64,000 bases of DNA from Microbacterium sp. lyk4-40-TSB-66 (GTDB lineage: Bacteria > Actinomycetota > Actinomycetes > Actinomycetales > Microbacteriaceae), in assembly GCF_030209475.1 (NCBI RefSeq), contig NZ_JARVRW010000001.1, positions 310,001 through 374,000 on the forward strand, read 5' to 3'. The position numbers and the translations under genes are program-made. This document shows positions 1-10,604 of this stretch, piece after piece (position 1 is the stretch's first letter; each line of letters starts with the position of its first letter). Below the pieces are notes generated by a model, which had not been told where the DNA came from, ran no database searches, and worked only from the letters and a program-made list of their open reading frames with translations.

Positions 1-168
1 CCCCGTGAACCGCCTCATCCCGCGGCGGCACCCGCACGCCGCCACCGAACGCGCTGCGCTTCTTCACCCGACGGGTGAGTCAACGAGGGATGAGAAATCG
101 CCACCGCCGACAATTCGCGTTGCGGGGCCGCGTGCCGAGCGCGCTTGCAGCGGTATGAGGGCTCGGGC

Positions 169-1485
169 TCAGCCGTCGAAGATGTCGCCGAGCAGCGAGC
201 CGATGACCAGGCCGCCGAGCATGCCGCCGACCATGTTGCCGCCGCCCATGCCACCGCCGCGGCCGTACCCGCCGCCACGGCCGTATCCGTCGCCGCCGCC
301 GAAGTCGTTGGGGCGGGACTGCTCGATGTCGCGCTGCGCGATCTGCAGGGCCTCGGAGGCCAGCGAGCCCGCGCGGCGCGCCGTGGCGAGCGCTGTCTCG
401 CGCTGATCCTCGGCGACCGGTCCGAGCGGGAGTCCGGCGCGCAGGCGCTCGGCTTCGACGAAGCGCGTGCGCGCGTCGGCCCCGATCCATCCGCGGTGGC
501 CGGTGATGAGTCCGCGCGCGACCGCCAGCTGTCGGTCGGCGTCGTCGATCGCGTGCTCCACCTGCTGCTGCGAGGGCACGGGACGGGCGGCGCGCTCGCG
601 CGCGAGGTCGAGGTCGGCGTTGGCCTGGCGAAGCGACGACAGCGCCGCAAAGGGATCCGTGCGGGTACCGGATGCCGGCAGCGCGGTCAATGCGCCCTGC
701 AGGGTCGACATGGCGGCGACGACGGCGGGGGTCTGCGCCTCGCGGCGAGCCTCGACGAGGTCGTTACGGGAGTCGTCGACGACGGCGGCGAGAGTGGACT
801 CGGCGCGGAGCGCCTCGATCTCGAAGGTGTCGACGGCATCCAGAAGCGATTCGGCACGACGGACCGCCTCGGTGGCCGCCTCCAGCGCGACCGACGCCTG
901 CTCGCGCTGGCCGGCTTCGCGGCGGCGTTCGGAGACGGACGCGGTGTGCACGGCGAAGTCGAGGAGCTGCTCGATCTCCTCGGGATTGCCGCCGATCTGC
1001 GCGAGGGCCGAATCGCTGTACCGACGCGAGAGACGTTCGACCACGTCGCGCGCGTTCGGGATGCGCTCCTGCAGACGCTCGCGATCGGCGCGAACGCGGG
1101 CGAGCGTTTCGGGCGCGCGCCGCACGGCGTCGATCTTGGGCTGCAGGACCTGCGTGCGTTCTTCGAGGAGGTCTTCCGCCCACTGGGAGAGCTGGATGAT
1201 CCGCGCGTTGCGCGTGCGCAGCTCCTCCTTGGTGTCGGGGATCTCGTCGTGGTTGAGCTGGTGCAGCTGGAAGGCCTCGGCGAGGTGGGTGCGCACGGAG
1301 TCGAGGGCGGCGGCGAGGTCTTCGGTGGCCTTGTCGCCGAGCTCGGCGCGCGCGAAGTCGAGCTCGTCGGAGGTGAGACGCACCCGCTCGTCGGCGGCGA
1401 CGATCGCCAGTTCGGCCCGCCGAGCCAGATCCGCGTCGGCCGCGTCTTGCTCTTCGCGCTTCCTCTTACCCCAGAAACCCGCCAT
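169..1485 (-). CDS. Coiled-coil protein with Gly-rich tail, paralogue of the TPM protein at 59-61 kb
   Basis: 438 residues with no signal peptide or membrane segment. Residues about 20-380 are Ala/Glu/Arg-rich and predicted to form long helices or coiled coils. The last 45 residues are Gly-rich with repeated GYGRGGG and end in a hydrophobic GGMLGGLVIGSLLGDIF stretch. The helical part and the tail match, block by block, the C-terminal half of the TPM-domain protein at 59088-61202 (for example ELDFARAELGD here and ELGFARAQFGD there), but the TPM domain and membrane anchor are absent. The start is ATG at 1485; TAGGAT lies 6 nt upstream of it, which suggests a leaderless transcript. Function unknown; the paralogy suggests an envelope-stress or membrane-scaffold role, which is inference. 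Confidence 0.8.
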   Translation of the reverse strand: MAGFWGKRKREEQDAADADLARRAELAIVAADERVRLTSDELDFARAELGDKATEDLAAALDSVRTHLAEAFQLHQLNHDEIPDTKEELRTRNARIIQLSQWAEDLLEERTQVLQPKIDAVRRAPETLARVRADRERLQERIPNARDVVERLSRRYSDSALAQIGGNPEEIEQLLDFAVHTASVSERRREAGQREQASVALEAATEAVRRAESLLDAVDTFEIEALRAESTLAAVVDDSRNDLVEARREAQTPAVVAAMSTLQGALTALPASGTRTDPFAALSSLRQANADLDLARERAARPVPSQQQVEHAIDDADRQLAVARGLITGHRGWIGADARTRFVEAERLRAGLPLGPVAEDQRETALATARRAGSLASEALQIAQRDIEQSRPNDFGGGDGYGRGGGYGRGGGMGGGNMVGGMLGGLVIGSLLGDIFDG

Positions 1486-1491
1486 GCGTCG

Positions 1492-1497
1492 ATCCTA
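1492..1497 (-). promoter_or_regulatory. -10 hexamer TAGGAT, 6 nt before start
   Basis: On the minus strand TAGGAT ends 6 nt before the ATG of the coiled-coil gene, leaving no room for a ribosome-binding site. This fits the leaderless pattern seen across the window. Confidence 0.5.
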
Positions 1498-1669
1498 AGC
1501 GGCGGGTCCGCACCCGTCGCCGTGTGTTCGCTGCGGGCGCGCAACCCGGCCAGGGGATTGCGGCTCCTTCGCAGGTCACGAACCGGTAACACGGATACCA
1601 TGGGCGACGTATGCCTGTTCGCAGGCCGGCGCCCGTACGGGCGTCGCACCCGACAGATGGAGATTCTTC

Positions 1670-4468
<2,799 letters not shown>

Positions 4469-4479
4469 CGAACGACCAC

Positions 4480-4516
4480 CGGATGCCGTGCCTCGATCTC
4501 AGGGGCACGGCATCCG
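4480..4516 (+). terminator. secA terminator hairpin
   Basis: A perfect 13-bp inverted repeat (4480-4492 with 4504-4516, arm CGGATGCCGTGCC) separated by 11 nt, starting 11 nt after the secA stop. There is no T-run, as is common in high-GC actinobacteria. Confidence 0.7.
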
Positions 4517-4576
4517 ACGTCCGCGGCGACCGACACCTGGTCCACTCGGTGTCGATTGGCCCGTTGGGGCCGGGGA

Positions 4577-4582
4577 TATCCT
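4577..4582 (+). promoter_or_regulatory. -10 hexamer TATCCT, 6 nt before ATG
   Basis: TATCCT ends 6 nt before ATG 4589. It supports that ATG as the aminotransferase start and suggests leaderless transcription. Confidence 0.5.
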
Positions 4583-4588
4583 GAACCG

Positions 4589-5815
4589 ATGAGCCCGCTA
4601 CGCCCCCTCGATCAGTCGTCGAAGTTGAAAGACGTCCTCTACGAGATCCGGGGGGAGGCCCTCGTCGAGGCCGACCGACTCGAGGCCGAGGGGCACTCGA
4701 TCCTCAAGCTGAACACCGGCAACCCGGCGATCTTCGGTTTCGAGGCACCGCACCAGATCGTCCGCGACATGATCGCGTCAGTGCCCCACGCCCACGGCTA
4801 CAGCGACAGCCGCGGCATCCTGTCGGCTCGTCGCGCGGTGGTGTCGCGCTATGAGCAGGAGCCCGGGTTCCCCCCGCTCGACCCCGATCACGTGTTCCTC
4901 GGCAACGGTGTGTCCGAGCTGATCACGATGACCATGCAGGCGCTCCTCGACGAGGGTGACGAGGTGCTGATCCCCGCCCCCGACTATCCGTTGTGGACGG
5001 CGATGACGAGCCTCGGCGGCGGGACGCCCGTCCACTACCTCTGCGACGAGTCGCGCGAGTGGCAGCCGGACCTCGACGACATCCGGGCGAAGGTGACGCC
5101 CCGCACCAAGGCCATCGTGGTCATCAACCCCAACAACCCGACGGGGGCGGTGTACTCGCGCGAGATCCTCGACGGGATCGCCGACATCGCCCGTGAGAAC
5201 TCGCTCCTGCTGCTCGCCGACGAGATCTACGACCGCATCCTGTTCGATGACGCGGTGCACATCCCGATGGCCACCGTCGCGCCCGACCTGCTCTGCCTGA
5301 CCTTCAACGGTCTGTCGAAGACCTACCGCGTCGCCGGCTACCGCTCCGGGTGGCTCGCCATCACCGGCCCCAAGGAGCACGCGCAGGGCTTCCTGCACGG
5401 CATCAACCTGCTGGCATCCACTCGTCTCTGCCCGAACGTGCCGGCGCAGTTCGCGGTGCAGGCGGCACTGTCGGGCGTGCAGTCGATCGACGGGCTCATC
5501 GCTCCGTCCGGCCGTCTCCACGAGCAGAGGGATGCGGCCTGGCAGGGCCTCGAAGCCATACCGGGTGTCTCGTGCGTGATGCCCCGCGGCGCGCTCTACG
5601 CCTTCCCGCGGTTCGACCCCGAGGTGTACGAGATCCCCGACGACGGCAAGTTCGTGCACGACTTCCTGCTCGCCGAGCACGTGCTGCTCGTGCAGGGGTC
5701 GGGCTTCAACTGGCCCGCGACCGATCACGTGCGCATCGTGACGCTGCCGGAAGCGCGTGTCATCTCGGATGCCATCGAGCGGCTCGGCAACTTCCTGTCG
5801 TCGTGGCGGCCGTGA
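4589..5815 (+). CDS. PLP-dependent aminotransferase, AlaA-like (probable alanine transaminase)
   Basis: 408 residues, fold-type I class I/II aminotransferase. Visible family motifs are the substrate/PLP segment VVINPNNPTGAVYS, the DEIYDRILFDD segment whose Asp contacts the PLP ring nitrogen, and the Schiff-base lysine in FNGLSKTYRVAGYRSGWL. The pattern resembles AlaA-type enzymes that exchange amino groups between alanine and 2-oxoglutarate, but substrate cannot be fixed from sequence. I chose ATG 4589 (MSPLRPLDQSSKL) over an in-frame start 33 nt upstream because the homologous region begins there and TATCCT lies just before it. A single gene between the secA terminator and a second hairpin. 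Confidence 0.88.
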   Translation: MSPLRPLDQSSKLKDVLYEIRGEALVEADRLEAEGHSILKLNTGNPAIFGFEAPHQIVRDMIASVPHAHGYSDSRGILSARRAVVSRYEQEPGFPPLDPDHVFLGNGVSELITMTMQALLDEGDEVLIPAPDYPLWTAMTSLGGGTPVHYLCDESREWQPDLDDIRAKVTPRTKAIVVINPNNPTGAVYSREILDGIADIARENSLLLLADEIYDRILFDDAVHIPMATVAPDLLCLTFNGLSKTYRVAGYRSGWLAITGPKEHAQGFLHGINLLASTRLCPNVPAQFAVQAALSGVQSIDGLIAPSGRLHEQRDAAWQGLEAIPGVSCVMPRGALYAFPRFDPEVYEIPDDGKFVHDFLLAEHVLLVQGSGFNWPATDHVRIVTLPEARVISDAIERLGNFLSSWRP

Positions 5816-5847
5816 CCGGTCGAGGCGTCGGCCGCTGATCCGCGGAA

Positions 5848-5873
5848 GGGTGCCGTCCCGATGGACGGCGCCC
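5848..5873. terminator. Hairpin between convergent genes
   Basis: An 11-bp stem (5848-5858 with 5863-5873, one G-U pair) with a 4-nt loop, between the aminotransferase and the Rv3235-family gene that face each other. It probably serves both strands. Confidence 0.6.
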
Positions 5874-5999
5874 GTCCCGATCGGCGGCCCGGCCGTGATG
5901 CGGTCACGGCGTGGTGGATTCGGGCGTCGAGAGCCGCGCCGCCGCGTCGCGTTCGCCTCGACATCGCGGGATGACGACTCGGGCTCGACTCAAGGACGC

Positions 6000-6446
6000 T
6001 CACAGGAGGCCCAGCGACGTGACGCGCCAGCGACCGTCGAGGCCCTCGAGGCGGAGGGCGACGGCGCGGGTGCGCAGACGCGTCGACGCCGTCACCGTGG
6101 CCTCGACGACATGGTCGGCGGGGGAGGAGAGGTGCACGCTCTGGATGATGTGCGTCGCGCGGGGCGCGGGCATCCCGCGGGCGCTGCGCGCGCGGGCGGC
6201 CAATCCGGCGCGGACGACCACGGTGCGGTAGACGTCCTCCGACAACCACCGGGCGAGCTGGTCGACCTCGCGCACTCCGGCGAGCACCTCGAGGACTCCG
6301 CGGACGATGTTGAGCGTGAAGGTTCTCGCGGATGGCAGCTCATCGGCCGAGGTCCTCTGCCGACCGAAGAACTCCTCCGACCGGGAGGCGGCTGCGAGCG
6401 AGCGTCGCGTCGGACCCGAGGTGGTGTGGGCGTGCGGCTGTGACAT
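6000..6446 (-). CDS. Rv3235-family protein (DUF6459-like)
   Basis: 148 residues from ATG 6446 (MSQPHAHTTSGPTRR). The N-terminal 45 residues are polar and probably disordered. The C-terminal domain holds NIVRGVLEVLAGVREVDQLARWLSEDVYR, then VHLSSPADHVVEATVTAST and a closing RTRAVALRLEGLDGRWRVTSLGLL, the pattern of the small Rv3235 family found near secA in actinobacteria. The C-terminus resembles an NTF2-like or SecA-accessory fold; the function of the family is not established. An upstream in-frame extension to 6884 looks non-coding, so it was not used. Confidence 0.75.
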   Translation of the reverse strand: MSQPHAHTTSGPTRRSLAAASRSEEFFGRQRTSADELPSARTFTLNIVRGVLEVLAGVREVDQLARWLSEDVYRTVVVRAGLAARARSARGMPAPRATHIIQSVHLSSPADHVVEATVTASTRLRTRAVALRLEGLDGRWRVTSLGLL

Positions 6447-7056
6447 GGTTCCCTCCGAGGATGTGGTGCGTGAAGCGAGCGGGGGGTGACGCCGAGAGTA
6501 GGGCAGCGGCGACCCGCGAACCGGAGCAGTCCGGACGCCTGTGGAGGGATGCGGGGAGATCTCGGCCTGGTGAGAAGGTGGCCTCGTGCGGACGACGCGC
6601 GTGACCGCGACGTGTGGCGCCTCTTCGTCGACGGGCTGACGCGGGCGCCCGACGGATCCGCGTGGATCCGGGCTTCGCAGCCGGTCGGCGGCGTCGCGTT
6701 CCGGGTCTGACGTGATCGCGTCGACGGGTGAAGCCTGTGCGCCGGGAAGCGGTCGAGATCTCGGCTCCAGACGGCCGGGAGGAGCTTCTCGGCGCGGGGG
6801 CGAGGGGGCGAGCAGGAGGCAAAATCGCCTCGCAAGAGCCTTCCGCTCACGATGTCCACCGTTAGGGGGAGGCGCCGCCCTCACCCGTCCAGGACTGGAT
6901 CGTGCGATCCGTTCCCCGGAGGTCGTCGGCGGGTCCGTCTCCCGTTTCGCCCCGCCCTCGTATCGGCTCGCCGGGCGCTCACCCGACGACTCATGCGTGC
7001 TCCTCCTCGCGACTTCTCGGAACGGCGGTATCGACCCGCTCCCGTAGGGTGAGAGG
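6447..7056. other. 610-bp intergenic region, no gene supported
   Basis: Lies between the Rv3235-family gene (minus) and the histidine kinase (plus). Open frames exist on both strands but none shows family-like sequence; they are Arg/Pro-rich frames typical of GC-rich non-coding DNA. The only regulatory sign is the TAGGGT hexamer just before the kinase. Confidence 0.55.
7045..7050 (+). promoter_or_regulatory. -10 hexamer TAGGGT, 6 nt before GTG
   Basis: TAGGGT ends 6 nt before the GTG start of pdtaS, consistent with a leaderless mRNA. Confidence 0.5.
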
Positions 7057-8553
7057 GTGTCGACACTCAGTGAACTCGTCTACGCCCAGGGCCGCTCCAG
7101 CGAGGCGGACGTCGAGTGGCTGCACCGCTTGGCCGGCGACGGACAATTGCTCGCCGACCTGGCCTTCGCCGACATCGTGATCTGGGTTCCCACCCCCGAC
7201 GACTCGTTCGTGGCCGTCGCCCACACGCGCCCCGGGGGAGCAGCCACCCTGTTCTACCGTGACATCGTCGGCGACCGTGTGCGGCCGCAGTGGCGCACGC
7301 AGGTGAGAGACGCCTTCCAGAGCGGACGCATCGTCGATTCGGCATCCCCCGACTGGTTCGAGGAGACGCCCACGCGAGTGCGCGCGGTGCCGATCGTGCG
7401 CGAGCTCTCGCGCGAGGGCGCGGCGGTCACCACCGTCGGCGTGCTCACCCGCCACACCAACCTCGGCGAGACGCGCACACCGTCGCGTCAGCAGATCACC
7501 TTCAACGATTGCGCCGACGATCTGTTCCGCATGATCTCGTCGGCCGAGTTCCCCGACCTCGCCGCCCCGACGGCCCCCCGCCGCGGCGCCCCTCGTGCCT
7601 CCGACGGGCTCATCCGCCTCGACGTCGACGGGATCACGACGTTCGCGAGCCCCAATGCGCTCTCGGCCTTCAACCGCATGGGCTTCGACGACGAGCTCGA
7701 GGGCGAGTCGCTGGCCGAGGTGACGGCGCGCATCCTCCCCGCCAAACGGCAGGACGTCGACGAGTCGCTCCCGGTCGTCGTCAGCGGCCGTGCGCCGTGG
7801 CGCGCCGACATGGAGGCGCGCGGCGTGCAGGTGTCTCTGCGCACGATCCCCCTGCGCGACCGCGGGAACCGCATCGGCGCCATCGTGCTGAGCCGGGATG
7901 TCACCGAGATCCGTCACCAGGAGCAGGAGCTCATCACCAAGGACGCGACGATCCGCGAGATCCACCACCGCGTCAAGAACAACCTCCAGACGGTCGCATC
8001 CCTGCTGCGCATCCAGGCGCGTCGCACGCACTCCGACGAGGCGCGGGACGCCCTCACGCAGGCCATGCGCCGGGTGTCGGCCATCGCGGTCGTCCACGAC
8101 ACCCTGTCGGAGGGTCTCGCCCAGAACGTCGATTTCGACGACGTCTTCGCCCGCGTGCTGAAGCTCGTCGCCGAGGTCGCCGCGGCCCCGAACACCCGCG
8201 CGCGCACGCGTTCGACGGGCCAGTTCGGTACCCTGCCCAGCCAGTTCGCGACCCCGCTCGCGCTGGCCCTCACCGAACTCGTCACCAATGCCGTCGAGCA
8301 CGGGCTCGCAGGTCAAGAGGGTGACGTCGAGATCGCGGCGGAGCGCACCGGCGAGATGCTGGAGGTCAGCGTCCGCGACACCGGCGTGGGCCTGCCCGAG
8401 GGTCAGGTCGGGCGGGGTCTCGGCACGCAGATCGTACGCACCCTGATCCAGGGCGAACTCGGCGGCACGATCGACTGGCACACCCTCATGGGCAGCGGGA
8501 CCGAGGTCACCATCGAGATCCCGTTGCGCTACATCGGCGGTTCCTCGGCCTGA
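7057..8553 (+). CDS. pdtaS: PdtaS-type sensor histidine kinase (GAF-PAS-HisKA_2-HATPase)
   Basis: 498 residues, soluble. Residues about 1-155 form a GAF-like sensor, about 185-290 a PAS domain (GLIRLDVDGITTFASPNALS and following), then the HisKA_2 phosphoacceptor segment EIHHRVKNNLQTVASLLR near residue 303 and a C-terminal HATPase with N-box ELVTNAVEHG, G1 RDTGVGLPEG and G2 GRGLGTQIVRTL. This is the domain order of mycobacterial PdtaS (Rv3220c), whose partner PdtaR is an RNA-binding ANTAR antiterminator. No pdtaR lies here. The convergent whiB downstream is the same neighbourhood as Rv3219-Rv3220c in M. tuberculosis. Starts at GTG 7057. Confidence 0.92.
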   Translation: MSTLSELVYAQGRSSEADVEWLHRLAGDGQLLADLAFADIVIWVPTPDDSFVAVAHTRPGGAATLFYRDIVGDRVRPQWRTQVRDAFQSGRIVDSASPDWFEETPTRVRAVPIVRELSREGAAVTTVGVLTRHTNLGETRTPSRQQITFNDCADDLFRMISSAEFPDLAAPTAPRRGAPRASDGLIRLDVDGITTFASPNALSAFNRMGFDDELEGESLAEVTARILPAKRQDVDESLPVVVSGRAPWRADMEARGVQVSLRTIPLRDRGNRIGAIVLSRDVTEIRHQEQELITKDATIREIHHRVKNNLQTVASLLRIQARRTHSDEARDALTQAMRRVSAIAVVHDTLSEGLAQNVDFDDVFARVLKLVAEVAAAPNTRARTRSTGQFGTLPSQFATPLALALTELVTNAVEHGLAGQEGDVEIAAERTGEMLEVSVRDTGVGLPEGQVGRGLGTQIVRTLIQGELGGTIDWHTLMGSGTEVTIEIPLRYIGGSSA

Positions 8554-8601
8554 CGGACCGCCGCCACGCGGCATCCGTTCTCCTTACGGTGTGGCCCGTC
8601 C

Positions 8602-8663
8602 AACGGGGCTCGATCCTCGCGGAGTCGCGCTTCCCTCGCAGATTCCGGATGCCATTCTGCGAG
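8602..8663. repeat. Dispersed palindromic repeat, copy 1
   Basis: A unit of about 60 bp whose right half is an inverted repeat CTCGCAGA (8635-8642) and TCTGCGAG (8656-8663) around a 13-nt loop. Nearly identical to the unit 140 bp downstream. Confidence 0.75.
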
Positions 8664-8741
8664 GAAGCCGTCCGTGTGCGAGATTGGCCGCGGGCCGATG
8701 TCCGAGGACGACCCATCTCCGACGCGCCGCTACCGGCGTCC

Positions 8742-8803
8742 AGCGGAGCCCGATCCTCGCAGAATCGCGCGTCCCTCGCAGATTCCGGATGCCATTGTGC
8801 GAG
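8742..8803. repeat. Dispersed palindromic repeat, copy 2
   Basis: Direct copy of the 8602-8663 unit with few differences. The right arm carries one change (TGTGCGAG), while the 13-nt loop is identical. Confidence 0.75.
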
Positions 8804-8860
8804 CGACCTGCACATCTGCGAGCAGCCGCCAGGCCGGCGCTGCTCGGTTCCGAACGCGAA

Positions 8861-8887
8861 GAAGCCCGCCCCGAGGGGGCGGGCTTC
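8861..8887 (-). terminator. whiB terminator hairpin
   Basis: A perfect 12-bp stem (8861-8872 with 8876-8887, arm GAAGCCCGCCCC) with a 3-nt loop, 18 nt past the whiB stop. Probably also limits pdtaS transcription from the other side. Confidence 0.8.
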
Positions 8888-8904
8888 AACCGTGGAGGGT
8901 GGTG

Positions 8905-9153
8905 TCAGGAGGCGCGGCGCGCGCGGGCGGCACGGCGCTTGAGGGCGCGGCGCTCGTCTTCGCTCAGGCCGCCCCAGACGCCCGAATCCTGGCCGGACTC
9001 GAGGGCGTACTGCAGGCAGACCTCGGTGACGGTGCAGCGTGCGCAGACCGATTTGGCCTTCTCGATCTGGTCGACCGCGGGGCCGGTGTTACCGACGGGG
9101 AAGAACAGCTCGGGGTCGACTGTCAGGCAGGCTGCTTTGTCGCGCCAATCCAT
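8905..9153 (-). CDS. whiB1: WhiB-family iron-sulfur transcription factor (WhiB1-like)
   Basis: 82 residues from ATG 9153. The four cluster-binding cysteines are C9, C37, C40 and C46 (ACLT ... VCARCTVTEVC), followed by the turn GVWGGLSEDERR and a basic C-terminus KRRAARARR for DNA contact. WhiB proteins carry a NO- and O2-sensitive 4Fe-4S cluster and act with the primary sigma factor. Size and the convergent pdtaS neighbour match WhiB1. The ribosome-binding site AAGGAG lies 8 nt before the start. A GCGAGC-GATT-GCTCGC palindrome at 9226-9241 lies upstream. Confidence 0.93.
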   Translation of the reverse strand: MDWRDKAACLTVDPELFFPVGNTGPAVDQIEKAKSVCARCTVTEVCLQYALESGQDSGVWGGLSEDERRALKRRAARARRAS

Positions 9154-9225
9154 AGGGGTGCTCCTTGTAACAGAAATTTTGGTCGATTCGGCACCGGCTA
9201 TCGGGTCCGGTACCCTGGTGGGAAC

Positions 9226-9241
9226 GCGAGCGATTGCTCGC
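9226..9241. promoter_or_regulatory. Palindrome in the whiB upstream region
   Basis: A perfect 6-bp inverted repeat GCGAGC/GCTCGC with a 4-nt centre, 73 nt upstream of whiB and 122 nt upstream of the divergent membrane-protein gene. A possible operator; the regulator is unknown. Confidence 0.3.
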
Positions 9242-9363
9242 CCCACTTCGCTGTGGGAGCACACGGCTTGTTCCATGCTCCCATAGCGATTCCGCCTGAT
9301 CAAGAGGTAACCGGCAGGTTTCCGGATCGTAACGGGCCAGCGGCGCCCTTCGGAGGGTTTCGG

Positions 9364-9744
9364 ATGCCGATTCGACTCGCGGCCGCCGCCCTGCTCGGAC
9401 TCGAGGCCCTCGGCATCCTGGCGCTCGCCGGATGGCAGGTCGTGGCGCTCATCGGCGGCGACACCGACTCCGTCGTGAGCTCGATCGCCCTCATCGTGCT
9501 GACGATCATCGGCGCGGCCATCGTCGGCGCGTTCGCCGTCGGGACGGCGCGCGATGCGTCCGTCGCGCGCTCGGGCGGCATCGTGACGCAGCTGCTGATC
9601 CTGTCGGTCGCCATCGGTGCCGTGACCGGGGAATGGGCCGCCCCCACAGCCGCCCTTCTCATCGCCCTCCCGGCCGTCATCGGGCTGGTCCTGCTCGTCA
9701 TCGCCGTGCGGCGCGCCGCGCCGCGCCGTCGCGACGACGACTGA
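9364..9744 (+). CDS. Small integral membrane protein
   Basis: 126 residues from ATG 9364, with GGAGGG 6 nt upstream. Four hydrophobic segments are visible (about 4-24, 34-56, 69-86 and 92-113) and the tail is basic then acidic (RRAAPRRRDDD). I recognise no family beyond a general actinobacterial inner-membrane protein. It is divergent from whiB, so the two may share control elements. Confidence 0.75.
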   Translation: MPIRLAAAALLGLEALGILALAGWQVVALIGGDTDSVVSSIALIVLTIIGAAIVGAFAVGTARDASVARSGGIVTQLLILSVAIGAVTGEWAAPTAALLIALPAVIGLVLLVIAVRRAAPRRRDDD

Positions 9745-9841
9745 CCGTCCCCGACGGGCCAGAAGGCTCCACGGGTCGCTCTCGCCCGCGCGCGCGGCGT
9801 CAACCGTCCGCCGAACGTCCCGAATGCCCGTCGCCCGCGGC

Positions 9842-9982
9842 ACACAACGCAGGGGAAACGGCGCGACGAGAGGGCTCGAGGCGGAAGAAACCCCCTGACC
9901 TGGGCGGATCTCCTGCGTTGTGTCCTCCGCGCAGCACCGACCGTACGGCGCGAACGATGGCCGCCGAGGGCCACAACGCAGG
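9842..9982. repeat. CACAACGCAGG repeats, inverted then direct
   Basis: A perfect 12-bp inverted pair (ACACAACGCAGG at 9842-9853 and its complement at 9912-9923), then a further direct copy of its last 11 bases at 9972-9982. Distances are 58 and 48 bp. Confidence 0.7.
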
Positions 9983-10084
9983 ACAGGCGGGGCCGCGAGC
10001 GGGCGGAGGGTGAAGGGACCGAGCTGACAGGGGCGCGTCCGCTGCGGCGTGTCCACCGGCGGGCGTGCGGCCGACGAACGACGA

Positions 10085-10116
10085 ACCCCGCCTACCGCGG
10101 ATGCGGCGGGCGGGGT
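10085..10116 (-). terminator. bcp operon terminator hairpin
   Basis: ACCCCGCC (10085-10092) pairs with GGCGGGGT (10109-10116), 15 nt beyond the bcp stop on the minus strand. Confidence 0.55.
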
Positions 10117-10130
10117 CGTGAGCGCGGAGG

Positions 10131-10604
10131 TCAGGCGGCGGCGAGGCCGAGGGTCTTACGCAGACGCGCGACGTGCCCGGTGGCCTTGACGTTGTAGAGC
10201 GCTTCGACGACCGTGCCGTCTTCGTCGATGACGAAGGTCGAGCGCAGCACACCGGTCACGGTCTTGCCGTAGTTCTGCTTCTCGCCCCACGCGCCGTACG
10301 CCTCGTGCACCGTGTGATCGGGATCACTGAGCAGGGGGAAGGTGAGGCCGTCGCTGCCGCGGAACGCCCGGAGCTTCTCGGGGGTGTCGCGTGACAGGCC
10401 GAGAACCGTGTACCCGGCGCCCTGCAGAGAGGCGAGACTGTCACGGAAGTCGCACGCCTGCGTCGTGCAGCCCGGGGTCTGGGCGGCGGGGTAGAAGTAC
10501 AGGATCACGCGGCGACCACGGAAGTCGCTCAGCGAGACGGGGTGCTCGTCTTGGTCGAGCAGGGTGAAGTCGGGGGCGGTGTCGCCCTTGTCGAGGTTCG
10601 TCAC
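10131..10604 (-). CDS. bcp: Thioredoxin-dependent thiol peroxidase (BCP/peroxiredoxin Q)
   Basis: 157 residues, cytosolic atypical 2-Cys peroxiredoxin that reduces hydroperoxides with thioredoxin. The peroxidatic cysteine is C46 and the resolving cysteine C51 in PAAQTPGCTTQACDFRD, the same spacing as E. coli Bcp; the usual Lys before the peroxidatic motif is replaced (PAAQTPGC). The GTG start at 10604 overlaps the rsgA stop by 3 nt, so bcp is the third gene of an aroA-rsgA-bcp operon. Ends in KTLGLAAA just before a terminator hairpin. Confidence 0.95.
   Translation of the reverse strand: MTNLDKGDTAPDFTLLDQDEHPVSLSDFRGRRVILYFYPAAQTPGCTTQACDFRDSLASLQGAGYTVLGLSRDTPEKLRAFRGSDGLTFPLLSDPDHTVHEAYGAWGEKQNYGKTVTGVLRSTFVIDEDGTVVEALYNVKATGHVARLRKTLGLAAA

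Larger units (their letters stand above)
8554..8904. other. Intergenic region with a duplicated palindromic unit
   Basis: 351 bp between convergent pdtaS and whiB. It holds two roughly 60-bp direct copies of a palindrome-bearing unit (8602-8663 and 8742-8803) and the whiB terminator. I see no gene. Confidence 0.7.
9745..10130. other. Intergenic region with inverted repeats
   Basis: 386 bp between the membrane-protein gene and bcp, which converge. It contains three copies of a CACAACGCAGG motif and the bcp hairpin. No gene is supported. Confidence 0.65.

Noticed and set aside
5-406. Plus-strand open frame at the left end of the window
   Set aside because: Arg/Pro/Ser-rich, no motif, and its second half overlaps the coiled-coil gene on the other strand.
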